From assembly GCF_025165795.1 (NCBI RefSeq), contig NZ_JAJAGO010000004.1, forward strand, positions 434,001 to 498,000: DNA of 64,000 nt, given 5' to 3'. Source of the DNA: Streptomyces gossypii. Lineage in GTDB: Bacteria; Actinomycetota; Actinomycetes; Streptomycetales; Streptomycetaceae. The translations under genes were made by a program, and so were the position numbers. Each line of letters opens with the position of its first letter. Within the stretch, counting starts at the first letter, position 1. Shown here one piece after another: positions 19,184-27,927 of this stretch. The notes below the pieces were generated by a model that saw nothing but the letters and a program-made list of their open reading frames with translations, made no database searches and was not told where the DNA came from.

Positions 19184-19225
19184 GATCCGAGGCGGAAAGT
19201 GTCCGTTCCGTCGACCGACGAAGAT
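19157..19225. repeat. 21-bp inverted repeat at the truncated 5' end of the DUF5753 gene
   Basis: Arms 19157-19177 and 19205-19225 are inverted copies with only 2 mismatches in 21 positions; the spacer is 27 bp. The repeat sits between the valS stop (19267) and the body of the DUF5753 gene, overlapping that gene's first codons. It could be the valS transcript terminator or the scar of a mobile element. Confidence 0.6.
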
Positions 19226-19266
19226 CAGCGTGCACCGGACGGGTGCGTCACCGGTCCCGGGAGGGG

Positions 19267-21909
19267 TCAGGCAGTGGGCAGGCCGGCCAGCTGCTCGGTG
19301 ATACGGGCGATGTCGGCCTCCGCCGCCTCGCGGCGGGTGCGGATCTTGGCGACCACGTCGTCCGGGGCCTTCGCCAGGAAGCCGTCGTTGCCGAGCTTCG
19401 CCGTCGTCTGCTTGAGCTCCTTCTCGGCCAGGCCGAGATCCTTGGTCAGCCGCTTGCGCTCGGCCGCGAAGTCGATCGCGCCCGAGAGGTCCAGCGCGAC
19501 GGTGGCTCCGGCCACGGGCAGTGAGGCGGTGGCCGCGAAGCCCTCGCCCTCGGGCTCCAGCCGGAGCAGGGCGCGGATGGCGTCCTCGTGTGCGGCCAGG
19601 GAAGTGCCGTCCAGCGAGAGCCTGGCCGGGACGCGCTGGCCCGGCTGGAGGCCCTGGTCGGCGCGGAAGCGGCGGACCTCGGTGATCACCCGCTGGAGCG
19701 TGCCGATCTCGCGCTCGGCCGCCTCGTCACGGAAGCCGGAGTCGGCGGGCCAGGCGGCGATGACCACGGACTCACGACCCGTCAGCGTGGTCCACAGCGT
19801 CTCGGTGACGAACGGGACGACCGGGTGCAGCAGCCGCAGCAGCACGTCCAGGACCTCGCCCAGGACCCGGCCGGAAACCTCGGCCGGACGGCCGCCCTTC
19901 TGGAAGGTGGTCTTGGTCAGCTCGACGTACCAGTCGAAGACCTCGTCCCACGCGAAGTGGTAGAGCGTGTCGCTCAGCTTGGCGAACTGGTAGTCGTCGT
20001 AGTACGCGTCGGTCTCGGTGATGACGGCGTTCAGCCGGGAGAGGATCCAGCGGTCCTCGGCCGTCATCTCCTCGGGCGCGGGCAGCGGGCCCTGGACGGT
20101 GGCGCCGTTCATCAGGGCGAAACGCGTGGCGTTCCAGACCTTGTTGGCGAAGTTGCGGGAAGCCTTGACCCAGTCCTCACCGATCGGGACGTCTGTGCCC
20201 GGATTGGCGCCGCTCGCGAGGGTGAGACGGACGGCGTCAGAGCCGTAGGCGTCCATCCACACCAACGGATTGACCGTGTTGCCGAAAGACTTCGACATCT
20301 TCTTGCCGTGCTCGTCACGGACCATGCCGTGCAGCGCGATGGTGTGGAACGGCGGCACGCCGTCCATGGCGTAGACACCGAACATCATCATCCGGGCGAC
20401 CCAGAAGAACAGCAGGTCGTAACCGGTGACCAGGACGGAGTTGGGATAGAACTTCTCGAGCGCCTCGGTCTTCTCCGGCCAGCCCAGGGTGGAGAAGGGC
20501 CACAGGCCGGAGGAGAACCAGGTGTCCAGGACATCCGAGTCCTGAGTCCAGCCCTCACCCGACGGGGGCTGTTCGTCCGGGCCGAGGCAGACGGTCTCGC
20601 CGCCAGGCCCGTACCAGACCGGAATCCGGTGGCCCCACCACAGTTGGCGCGAGATGCACCAGTCGTGCAGGTTGTCGACCCAGTCGAAGTAGCGCTGCGA
20701 CAGTTCCTGCGGGTGGATGTCCACCTTGCCGTCACGGACCGCGTCCCCGGCGGCCTTGGCCAGAGGGGCGACCTTGACCCACCACTGCATGGAGAGGCGC
20801 GGCTCCAGCGTCGTCTTGCAGCGCGAGCAGTGACCGACGGAGTGGACGTACGGGCGCTTCTCGGAGACGATCCGGCCCTCCGCCCGCAGCGCAGCGACGA
20901 TCGTGGAACGGGCCTCGAAGCGGTCGAGGCCCTCGAACGGGCCGTGGACGGTGACGATGCCGCGTTCGTCCAGGACCTCGATCGGCTCCAGGCCGTGGCG
21001 CTGGCCGATCGCGAAGTCGTTCGGGTCGTGCGCCGGGGTCACCTTGACCGCACCGGTGCCGAACTCCGGGTCGACATGGGCGTCCGGGACGACCGGAATA
21101 CTGCGGTCCGTCAAGGGCAGCTTGATCCGCTTGCCGACCAGGTGGGCGTACCGTTCGTCGTCCGGGTGAACGGCGACCGCGGCGTCTCCCAGCATCGTCT
21201 CGGCGCGGGTCGTGGCGACGACGACGCTCTCCTCGCCCTCGCCGTACCGAATGGAGACCAGTTCGCCGTCGTCGTCCTGGTAGTCGACCTCGATGTCCGA
21301 GATGGCGGTGAGACAGCGCGGGCACCAGTTGATGATGCGCTCGGCGCGGTAGATCAGTTCATCGTCGTACATCCGCTTGAAGACGGTCTGGACGGCGCGC
21401 GAGAGGCCCTCGTCCATGGTGAAACGGTCACGGCCCCAGGCGACGCCGTTGCCCAGGCGCCTCATCTGGCCTGCGATCTGACCACCGGACTCGGCCTTCC
21501 ACTGCCAGACACGCTCGACGAACGCCGCACGCCCCAGGTCGTGGCGCGATTTTCCCTCGGCGGCCAGCTCGCGCTCGACGACGTTCTGCGTGGCGATACC
21601 GGCGTGGTCCATGCCGGGCTGCCAGAGCGTCTCGTAGCCCTGCATGCGCTTCCGGCGGGTGAGGGCGTCGATCAGTGTGTGCTCGAAGGCGTGCCCGATG
21701 TGAAGGGAGCCCGTGACGTTCGGTGGCGGGATGACGATGGTGTACGGCGGCTTCCCGCTCTTGGGGTCCGCCTCGAAGTAGCCCCGCTCCACCCAGCGCT
21801 CGTAGAGCTTCCCCTCTACCTCGGCCGGCGCGTACTGAGTCGGCAGATCTGCGGGGGTCGCCGTATCGGACCCGTACTGCTCCGGGTCCTGCTGAGTGTT
21901 GGCTGTCAC
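19267..21909 (-). CDS. valS: valyl-tRNA synthetase
   Basis: This 880-aa class I aminoacyl-tRNA synthetase carries the HIGH motif as L-H-I-G-H (residues 69-73) and the KMSKS motif as K-K-M-S-K-S-F-G-N, with a CP1 editing domain between them, an anticodon-binding domain, and a C-terminal coiled-coil arm. It charges tRNA-Val with valine and hydrolyses mischarged Thr-tRNA. The start is GTG 21909 with no visible Shine-Dalgarno; TACACT ends 7 bases upstream, so a leaderless transcript is possible. It is divergent from the paralogue array. Confidence 0.97.
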   Translation of the reverse strand: MTANTQQDPEQYGSDTATPADLPTQYAPAEVEGKLYERWVERGYFEADPKSGKPPYTIVIPPPNVTGSLHIGHAFEHTLIDALTRRKRMQGYETLWQPGMDHAGIATQNVVERELAAEGKSRHDLGRAAFVERVWQWKAESGGQIAGQMRRLGNGVAWGRDRFTMDEGLSRAVQTVFKRMYDDELIYRAERIINWCPRCLTAISDIEVDYQDDDGELVSIRYGEGEESVVVATTRAETMLGDAAVAVHPDDERYAHLVGKRIKLPLTDRSIPVVPDAHVDPEFGTGAVKVTPAHDPNDFAIGQRHGLEPIEVLDERGIVTVHGPFEGLDRFEARSTIVAALRAEGRIVSEKRPYVHSVGHCSRCKTTLEPRLSMQWWVKVAPLAKAAGDAVRDGKVDIHPQELSQRYFDWVDNLHDWCISRQLWWGHRIPVWYGPGGETVCLGPDEQPPSGEGWTQDSDVLDTWFSSGLWPFSTLGWPEKTEALEKFYPNSVLVTGYDLLFFWVARMMMFGVYAMDGVPPFHTIALHGMVRDEHGKKMSKSFGNTVNPLVWMDAYGSDAVRLTLASGANPGTDVPIGEDWVKASRNFANKVWNATRFALMNGATVQGPLPAPEEMTAEDRWILSRLNAVITETDAYYDDYQFAKLSDTLYHFAWDEVFDWYVELTKTTFQKGGRPAEVSGRVLGEVLDVLLRLLHPVVPFVTETLWTTLTGRESVVIAAWPADSGFRDEAAEREIGTLQRVITEVRRFRADQGLQPGQRVPARLSLDGTSLAAHEDAIRALLRLEPEGEGFAATASLPVAGATVALDLSGAIDFAAERKRLTKDLGLAEKELKQTTAKLGNDGFLAKAPDDVVAKIRTRREAAEADIARITEQLAGLPTA

Positions 21910-22043
21910 AGCGGTCAGTGTACGGGCGCGAATGTCATGGTCTCGAATCGGTTTAGGACCCGGTGCAGCGCCCGGGCCACAGGTCCGTCAGGATGAGCCC
22001 AGAACATGCGCATCGGTGAGAGTCCGCGGAGGGGGAGTGCGCT

Positions 22044-22988
22044 GTGAGTTATCAGGATCCACCGCCGGGCCCGTACGGCGCCGGGCCGCCGCAGCCTGGG
22101 CAGCACGGTCCGACAGGGCCGACCGGCCCCTATGACGCGACGCCCCCTCCGCATCCCCCTGCCGCAAATCCCCACGCGCAGCCCGGCTACGGGTATCCGC
22201 AGCAGCAGGCGTACGGCTACCCGCAGCAGAGTCCGGGCTACCCGCAGCAGCCCGGCCAGCCGAGCCCGCCGTACGGCATGCCCTACCCGCCGCAGCCCGC
22301 ACCGGGCGGCGGCGGCAACGGCAGGACGATCGGCATCATCGTCGGCGCGCTCGCCCTCGCGGGCGCGATCATCGGCGGTGCCGTCGCCTTCACCGGAGGC
22401 GGCGACGAAGACGGGGAGGTCGCAGCGTACAAGATCGTCCCGCCGCACTCGGTGCTGGACGGGAAGTACACGAAGGCGGACACCCCCGGTGGGGGCGACG
22501 GCACGGTGCAGGACTCGGACGCCAAAAAGCTCGGTGTCGAGAACGGCTCCAGCGTGAGCGCCTCCTACCGGGCCACCTCCGAGGGCGACCTCCGACTCGC
22601 CGGAGTACACGGTGAGATCGCCGACCCGCAGGAGTCCGCGGACGCGATGTTCGCCCTGGTGCACAAGAGCCAGGACGACCTCGGCGACAGCATCGAGAAC
22701 TACGAGGTGGAAACGGTGAGCGAGCGCGAGGAATACTCACCTGAAGGCTTCGACGGGTCGGTACTGGCGTGTGAGACGCAGCGGCAGTCCGGCGAGGTCT
22801 ACGGGCGGTCGCTCGATGTCGAATTCAGTACCTGTGTGTGGGCTGACGGTTCCGCAGTGGCCGTGGTCTCGCAGTCCGGCGCACAGTCCTCGAGCGGGAC
22901 GTTCGGCGAGTCGATGCCGAAGGACGAACTGGCCGAAGCCACGGTCAAGGTCCGCGAGGAAACCAGGAAAGAGAGCAAGGAGAAGTGA
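22044..22988 (+). CDS. tandem paralogue 1: Pro/Gln/Tyr-rich tail, one TM helix, exported C-x-C-V-W-A-D domain
   Basis: The protein is 314 aa; GTG 22044 follows GGAGGGGGAG. Residues 1-92 are a low-complexity tail rich in Pro, Gly, Gln and Tyr (repeats of G-Y-G-Y-P-Q-Q). One helix spans about 94-115, then an exported domain of about 200 residues follows. Two Cys are conserved across the array: here C in L-A-C-E-T and C in S-T-C-V-W-A-D. The C-terminus is a charged amphipathic helix (T-V-K-V-R-E-E-T-R-K-E). It pairs most closely with paralogue 2 (shared V-P-P and D-A-K-K-L-G-V). Function unknown. Confidence 0.88.
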   Translation: MSYQDPPPGPYGAGPPQPGQHGPTGPTGPYDATPPPHPPAANPHAQPGYGYPQQQAYGYPQQSPGYPQQPGQPSPPYGMPYPPQPAPGGGGNGRTIGIIVGALALAGAIIGGAVAFTGGGDEDGEVAAYKIVPPHSVLDGKYTKADTPGGGDGTVQDSDAKKLGVENGSSVSASYRATSEGDLRLAGVHGEIADPQESADAMFALVHKSQDDLGDSIENYEVETVSEREEYSPEGFDGSVLACETQRQSGEVYGRSLDVEFSTCVWADGSAVAVVSQSGAQSSSGTFGESMPKDELAEATVKVREETRKESKEK

Positions 22989-22995
22989 CGGCGCG

Positions 22996-24030
22996 ATGAG
23001 CTACAACCAGCCGCCGCCTGGCCCCTACGGCCAGCAGCCCCCACAGCCCCCAGAGTCCAACCCGTACACCCAGCAGCCCCCACAGGCGCCGCAGCAGCCC
23101 GGATACGGGTACCCGCCGCAGCAGCCGGGCCAGCCTCAGCAGCCCGGCTACGGATACCCGCCGCAGCAGCCCGGTCAGCCCCAGTACGGCCAGCCAGGCG
23201 CCCCCGGTGCACCGCAGCCTCCGCAGGGCGGCGGCAACGGCAACGGCAAGACGATCGGCATCGTCGTCGGCGCGCTTGTCGTCGTCGCCGCACTCGTCGT
23301 CGGTGTCGTGCTTTTCACCGGCGGCGACAGCGACGACGAGGCCGGTGGCGACTCCGGCGGCACCAGCAACTCGGAGTCGAAGGACAACAAGGACAACAAG
23401 GGCGAGAAGGGCGACCAAGGCGACAGGGAAGGCAAGGACGAGGGCGGCGACGAGAAGCCCGCCGAGCTCAAGCCCTACAAGGTCGTCCCGCCGAAGTCCC
23501 TGCTGGCCGGCGAGTACAACTCCACCGGCAAGGGAACCAACGACGAGGACCTCGCCAACGACGCCGACGCGAAGAAGCTCGGCGTCACCGGCGCCACCGG
23601 CGCGTCGGACATGTACGAGACCACCTCCAGGGAGAAGCTCCAGCTCGCCGGCATCTACGGGACGGTGACCGACCCGGAGGCCGCGGCGGACGCGATGTTC
23701 GACAAGGTGCACGAGAACCAGTCCCAGGCGAGCGGAATCGACAACTACAAGGTCGAGACCGTCGTGGCACCGAAGGAGTACACCCCCGAGGGCTTCGACG
23801 GTGAGGTGCTGCGCTGCGAGACGCGCAAGCAGACCGGTCAGATCAGCGGCACCGCCGTCGAACTCATCTTCCCCACCTGCGTCTGGACGGACGCTGCGGC
23901 CGTGGGCGTGGTCTCCCAGATGGGCGCGGAGCCTGCAGGCGGCGCGGGCAAGTTCGGCAAGTCGATGGACCAGGACGACCTGGCCGAGGCAACGGTCAAG
24001 ATCCGCGAGGATTCCAGGGAAGAGATCTGA
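22996..24030 (+). CDS. tandem paralogue 2: same architecture, with charged linker
   Basis: The protein is 344 aa from ATG 22996 (MSYNQPPPGP), 7 bp after paralogue 1. The tail is residues 1-84 with P-Q-Q-P-G-Y-G-Y-P repeats, and the TM helix is about 87-107. A distinctive Lys/Asp/Glu/Gly-rich linker (about 118-152) then precedes the exported domain. The conserved elements are V-V-P-P-K-S, D-A-K-K-L-G-V, E-Y-T-P-E-G-F-D-G, L-R-C-E-T and P-T-C-V-W-T-D, ending in T-V-K-I-R-E-D-S-R-E-E. It has the longest spacer between membrane and folded domain in the array. Function unknown. Confidence 0.9.
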   Translation: MSYNQPPPGPYGQQPPQPPESNPYTQQPPQAPQQPGYGYPPQQPGQPQQPGYGYPPQQPGQPQYGQPGAPGAPQPPQGGGNGNGKTIGIVVGALVVVAALVVGVVLFTGGDSDDEAGGDSGGTSNSESKDNKDNKGEKGDQGDREGKDEGGDEKPAELKPYKVVPPKSLLAGEYNSTGKGTNDEDLANDADAKKLGVTGATGASDMYETTSREKLQLAGIYGTVTDPEAAADAMFDKVHENQSQASGIDNYKVETVVAPKEYTPEGFDGEVLRCETRKQTGQISGTAVELIFPTCVWTDAAAVGVVSQMGAEPAGGAGKFGKSMDQDDLAEATVKIREDSREEI

Positions 24031-24055
24031 GGGATCTAGGAGACGTGACGGGGCG

Positions 24056-24994
24056 ATGAGCTACAACCAGCCGCCGCCTGGCCCGTACGGCCAGCAGCCG
24101 CCGCAGCAGCCGAATCCGTACGGGCAGCAGCCCGGCCCCTACGGACAGGCGCCGCAGCCGCTACCGCAGCCGGGCTACGGCTACCCGCCGCAGCAGGGCT
24201 ATCCACAGCAGCCCGGCCAGCAGCCGTACGGGCAACCCCCGTACGGGCAGCCGCCGTACGGCCAGCCCGGCATGCCGCAGGGCAGCGGCGGGGGCCGGGG
24301 CAGGACGATCGGGATCGTCGTCGGCGCGCTTGTCGTCGTCGCCGCCATCATCGGCGGCGTCCTCGTCTTCACCGGCGGCGAGGAGGACGGCGGCAGCGGC
24401 GGAGTCGCCTCCGACGGCAAGAAGTACAAGCTCATCACCCCGGCCACGGTCGCGGGTACGTACGCGGAGACCTCGTCCTCGTCCTCCGGCGCCGAGACCA
24501 TGGACGACGAGGTCCTCTCGGACCTCAAGAAGTTCGGCGTCAAGAACCCGGAACCGGTGGGACACACATACGAGTCAGGGGAAGGCATGAGGCAGAAGCA
24601 GCTGGCCTTCGCCGGTGTCTGGGGCGAGTTGGAGGCTCCCGGGAAGGTTCTCGACGCGACGTTCGCCAAGGTCGCCGAAGCGATGCTCGAGGAGCCCGAG
24701 ACGGACGACGGCAACAAGGCCGAGTTGGTCGGCAGCCCAAAGGAGCAGACTCCGGCGGGGCTGGAGAACGCCGTGATGAAGTGCCAGCACATCAAGATCA
24801 CTCCGAAGCCCTCCAGCGACATCCCGGCGGGCGAGTTCACCGCGCCGATCTGCATGTGGGCCGACCACAGCACCATGGGCTGGGTCGCCCTGAGCGACGC
24901 GGCCGCGATCCTGTCCGGCAAGGACCTCACCCTGGCCGACGCCGCGGTGACCACCCAGAAGGTGCGTGCGGACACCAGGGTCGAGATCAGCTGA
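24056..24994 (+). CDS. tandem paralogue 3: same architecture
   Basis: The protein is 312 aa from ATG 24056, preceded by AGGAGACGTGA, a leader conserved before several paralogues. The tail is residues 1-82 with Q-P-P-Y-G-Q repeats, and the TM helix is about 84-106. The exported domain begins K-K-Y-K-L-I-T-P-A-T-V-A-G, shared with paralogue 4, then a Ser-rich stretch. Conserved Cys are in M-K-C-Q-H and P-I-C-M-W-A-D, ending in T-T-Q-K-V-R-A-D-T-R-V-E. It shares with paralogue 4 the L-S-G-K-x-T/L-T-L-A-D-A-A segment. Function unknown. Confidence 0.9.
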   Translation: MSYNQPPPGPYGQQPPQQPNPYGQQPGPYGQAPQPLPQPGYGYPPQQGYPQQPGQQPYGQPPYGQPPYGQPGMPQGSGGGRGRTIGIVVGALVVVAAIIGGVLVFTGGEEDGGSGGVASDGKKYKLITPATVAGTYAETSSSSSGAETMDDEVLSDLKKFGVKNPEPVGHTYESGEGMRQKQLAFAGVWGELEAPGKVLDATFAKVAEAMLEEPETDDGNKAELVGSPKEQTPAGLENAVMKCQHIKITPKPSSDIPAGEFTAPICMWADHSTMGWVALSDAAAILSGKDLTLADAAVTTQKVRADTRVEIS

Positions 24995-25051
24995 CCCGGG
25001 CCCGCCCGACCACCGCATCGGTGCAGACCAGCAAGGAGACGTGAACACAGC

Positions 25052-26023
25052 ATGAGCTACAACCAGCCGCCGCCCGGCCCCTACGGCCAGCAGCCGCCGC
25101 AGCAGCCCAACCCGTACGGCCAGCAGCCCCCGCAGCCGGGCTACGGCTACCCGCAGCAGCCGCAGCCGGGGCAGCCGCAGTACGGCCAGCCGCAGCCGGG
25201 ACAGCAGCCCTACGGCCAGCCCCAACCCGGTCAGCCGCCGTACGGCCAGCCTCCGCAGGGTCAGCCGCCGTACGGGCAGCCGGGCATGCCGCAGGGCCCG
25301 CAGGGCGGCGGCGGCAAGGGCAAGACGATCGGCATCGTCGTCGGCGCGCTCATAGTCGTCGGCGCCATCGTCGGAGGCGCCCTCGCCTTCACCGGTGGTG
25401 GCGACGACGACGAGGGCGGCGGGGGCAAGGTCGCCTCGGACGGCAAGAAGTACAAGCTCATCACTCCGGCGACGGTCGCGGGGGAGTACAAGAAGGCGGC
25501 CCCGTCGTCCTCGTCTTCCTCCGACATGATGGACGACGAAACCCTCACTGATCTCAAGGACTTCGGGTTCAAGGACGGGAAGGGCGTCGAGCAGACCTAC
25601 GAGGCCGGAAGCAGCATGCAGAAGAAGCAGATCAACTTCGCGGGTGCCTGGGGGGAGACCGACGACCCGGAAGCCGTTCTCGACGCGGCCTTCGCCAAGA
25701 TCGCCGAAGGTGCGGCCGAGGACCCGGACACCGCGGACGGCGGCAAGGCCGAACTGGTGGGCGACCCGACGGAGCAGAACCCGGCAGGCTTCGAGAACGG
25801 CGTCATGAAGTGCCAGAACGTCAAGTTCACGGCGCCGCCCTCCTCGCAGAGCCCGGTGGACGAGTTCTCCATGCCGCTGTGCATGTGGGCCGACAACAGC
25901 ACGATCGCCTGGACGCTCCAGGCGGACACGGCCTCGATCCTGTCCGGCAAGGAGACCACCCTGGCCGACGCCGCGGCGACCACCCACAAGGTGCGCGAGG
26001 ACACGCGGGTCGAGACCAGCTGA
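25052..26023 (+). CDS. tandem paralogue 4: same architecture
   Basis: The protein is 323 aa; ATG 25052 is preceded by AAGGAGACGTGAA. The low-complexity tail is residues 1-90 (Q-P-Q-Y-G-Q-P-Q-P-G type repeats), and the TM helix is about 92-114. The exported domain begins K-K-Y-K-L-I-T-P-A-T-V-A-G and has M-K-C-Q-N and P-L-C-M-W-A-D, ending T-T-H-K-V-R-E-D-T-R-V-E. It is the closest relative of paralogue 3, as shown by both the start of the domain and S-I-L-S-G-K-E-T-T-L-A-D-A. Function unknown. Confidence 0.9.
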   Translation: MSYNQPPPGPYGQQPPQQPNPYGQQPPQPGYGYPQQPQPGQPQYGQPQPGQQPYGQPQPGQPPYGQPPQGQPPYGQPGMPQGPQGGGGKGKTIGIVVGALIVVGAIVGGALAFTGGGDDDEGGGGKVASDGKKYKLITPATVAGEYKKAAPSSSSSSDMMDDETLTDLKDFGFKDGKGVEQTYEAGSSMQKKQINFAGAWGETDDPEAVLDAAFAKIAEGAAEDPDTADGGKAELVGDPTEQNPAGFENGVMKCQNVKFTAPPSSQSPVDEFSMPLCMWADNSTIAWTLQADTASILSGKETTLADAAATTHKVREDTRVETS

Positions 26024-26081
26024 CCACGGCCGCGCTCCCCCAGCGCACCGGCACTGGACCACAAGGAGACGTGACCGCTTC

Positions 26082-27059
26082 ATGAGCCACAACCAACCGC
26101 CGCCCGGCCAGCAGCCCGGCTACGGCTACCCGCCGCAGCAGGGGCCGCCGCCGGGCCAGCAGCCCGGTTACGGCTACCCGCCGCAGCAGGGGCCGCCGCC
26201 GGGCCAGCAGCCCGGTTACGGCTACCCGCCGCAGGCTCCGCCGCAGCAGCCGGCTTACGGCTACCCTCCGCAGCAGAGCTACCCGCAGCAGCAGTACGGC
26301 CAGCCCCCGCAGGGCCAGCCGCCCTACGGGCAGCCGCCGTACGGCCAGCCCGGCATGCCGCAGCCCCCGCAGGGCGGCGGCGGCAAGGGCAAAACCATCG
26401 GCATCGTGCTCGGCGCGCTCGTCGCGGTCGGCGCCATCATCGGCGGCGTCCTCGTCTTCACCGGCGGTGACGACGGCGGCGGAGTCGCCTCCGACGGCAA
26501 GAAGTACAAGCTCACCACCCCCGCCACGCTCCTCACGGACTACAAGCGCTTCGGCAAGGGGCAGGCCACCACCGAGGACGAGTTCGACGCGGCCGAACAG
26601 AAGAAGGTCGGCATCACGGGCGGCACCGGAGTCCAGGGCCAGTACAGCACCGCCGACCTGAACAGCGAGCCCAGCGAGGCGGAAATGGCCACCGCGAAGT
26701 TCGTGGCGCTCATCGGCGCCTACGGCAAGGTGGCCGATCCTGAGAAGTCCGTGGACGCCTTCTTCACCTACGTCCAGGAGGAGTCGGCGGACGACGAAGG
26801 GGAGTCGGACACCGAACTGGTCGGCAGCCCGGAGGAGAAGACTCCGGACGGCTTCGAGAACGGCATCATGAAGTGCCAGGTGATCAAGGACACGGACCCG
26901 GCGCAGGGCGCGCCCGCTGAGACGCCGATGTGCGTCTGGGCCGACAAGAGCACCGTCGCCGCGGTCGTCAAGACCCAGGTGATCAAGGCACCTTCGCTGG
27001 ACGAGACGGCCCAGACCGCGGCCGACGTCCGCAACGAGGCCCGGGTGGAGATCAAGTAG
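26082..27059 (+). CDS. tandem paralogue 5: same architecture, longest tail
   Basis: The protein is 325 aa; ATG 26082 is preceded by AAGGAGACGTGA. The tail is residues 1-104 and contains three near-identical copies of a Pro/Gln/Gly/Tyr unit (G-Q-Q-P-G-Y-G-Y-P-P-Q) that are also repeated at DNA level (about 26105-26235). The TM helix is about 106-127. The domain begins K-K-Y-K-L-T-T-P-A-T-L-L and has M-K-C-Q-V and P-M-C-V-W-A-D, ending A-D-V-R-N-E-A-R-V-E. It pairs with paralogue 6 (shared L-T-T-P-A-T-L-L, A-Y-G-x-V-x-D-P-E-K-S-V-D). Function unknown. Confidence 0.9.
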   Translation: MSHNQPPPGQQPGYGYPPQQGPPPGQQPGYGYPPQQGPPPGQQPGYGYPPQAPPQQPAYGYPPQQSYPQQQYGQPPQGQPPYGQPPYGQPGMPQPPQGGGGKGKTIGIVLGALVAVGAIIGGVLVFTGGDDGGGVASDGKKYKLTTPATLLTDYKRFGKGQATTEDEFDAAEQKKVGITGGTGVQGQYSTADLNSEPSEAEMATAKFVALIGAYGKVADPEKSVDAFFTYVQEESADDEGESDTELVGSPEEKTPDGFENGIMKCQVIKDTDPAQGAPAETPMCVWADKSTVAAVVKTQVIKAPSLDETAQTAADVRNEARVEIK

Positions 27060-27099
27060 TGCCCTCGTCCCCGTACCGGGCAGAAGAGGTGACCGCTCG

Positions 27100-27843
27100 A
27101 TGAGACAGGCACAGCCACCACCCGGCTATGGCCACCCGCCGCCCCCGCAGAGCAGGGGCAGGGGCAGGGGCAGGGGCAGGATGCTCGGCATCGTCGTCGG
27201 TGCACTCCTCGTCGGTGCCGTCATCGGCGGCGCCATCGTCCTCACCGCGGACGACGGCGAGGATACCGAGGGCGGCGGCCCCGTCACCGCCGACAACAAG
27301 AAGTACAAGCTCACCACCCCCGCCACACTCCTCGACGACTACCGGGGCTCCGGGGATGGCAGGACGGTCACCCACCCGCTGGACGGCGAGGACCGCAGGT
27401 TCCTCAACATGGCGGAGGGCACCGGGGTGTCACACGTGTACTCCACCCTCGACCTGACGGCCGGCGAACCCGACGCGTCGGAGATCGAGCAGGCGAAATA
27501 CCTGACCTTCATCGGCGCCTACGGCGACGTGTCCGACCCGGAGAAGTCCGTGGACACCTTCTTCTCCGTCATGGAGAACGATCCGGACGAAGGCAAGGAG
27601 ATGCTCGGCAACCCGGAGCGGGTGACTCCGGCGGGCTTCGACGGTGGTGTCATGAAGTGCCAGATGATGAAGGACGACGGTTCAGACTCCAGCGCCGACG
27701 TCGAGATGCCGCTGTGCGTCTGGGCCGACAGCAGCACCATCGCCGCCGTCACCCTGACCGACGAAGTCCGTGGGACCTCGATGGACGAGGCAGCCAGGTC
27801 GACGGCCGCAGTGCGCCAGGAAGTACGGGTCCCGGTCGGGTAA
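27100..27843 (+). CDS. tandem paralogue 6: short basic tail, same exported domain
   Basis: The protein is 247 aa; ATG 27100 lies 40 bp after paralogue 5, with GAAGAGGTGA upstream. Unlike the others the tail is only about 27 residues and ends in a G-R-G-R-G-R-G-R-M run instead of Pro/Gln/Tyr repeats. The TM helix is about 28-49. The domain has K-K-Y-K-L-T-T-P-A-T-L-L, M-K-C-Q-M and P-L-C-V-W-A-D, ending T-A-A-V-R-Q-E-V-R-V. It is the last gene of the array, followed by a strong bidirectional terminator. Function unknown. Confidence 0.9.
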   Translation: MRQAQPPPGYGHPPPPQSRGRGRGRGRMLGIVVGALLVGAVIGGAIVLTADDGEDTEGGGPVTADNKKYKLTTPATLLDDYRGSGDGRTVTHPLDGEDRRFLNMAEGTGVSHVYSTLDLTAGEPDASEIEQAKYLTFIGAYGDVSDPEKSVDTFFSVMENDPDEGKEMLGNPERVTPAGFDGGVMKCQMMKDDGSDSSADVEMPLCVWADSSTIAAVTLTDEVRGTSMDEAARSTAAVRQEVRVPVG

Positions 27844-27857
27844 CCAGACCGGAATCG

Positions 27858-27894
27858 CAGGAGGGGCGGGGCGCCGGGCGCCCCGCCCCTCCTG
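27858..27894. terminator. bidirectional hairpin terminator between paralogue 6 and clpX
   Basis: An 18-bp perfect inverted repeat (27858-27875 with 27877-27894) is separated by a single base, so the real loop uses a few of the innermost bases. It is very GC-rich, lies between converging genes, and probably ends both transcripts. No long U-run follows, which is usual in Streptomyces. Confidence 0.85.
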
Positions 27895-27927
27895 TGTACC
27901 CGCCGCGACTGCGGCGGCCGTCAGCCG

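Noticed and set aside
22060..22290. Possible CRISPR or other short-repeat array in the tail-coding regions of the paralogues
   Set aside because: The repeats are in frame, encode G-Y-G-Y-P-Q-Q and lack unique spacers of constant length, so they are coding low-complexity repeats.
22044..27843. Reading the paralogues as serine/threonine kinases because of similar Pro-rich tails near TM helices
   Set aside because: No kinase motifs (no G-x-G-x-x-G, H-R-D or D-F-G) are present in any of the six.
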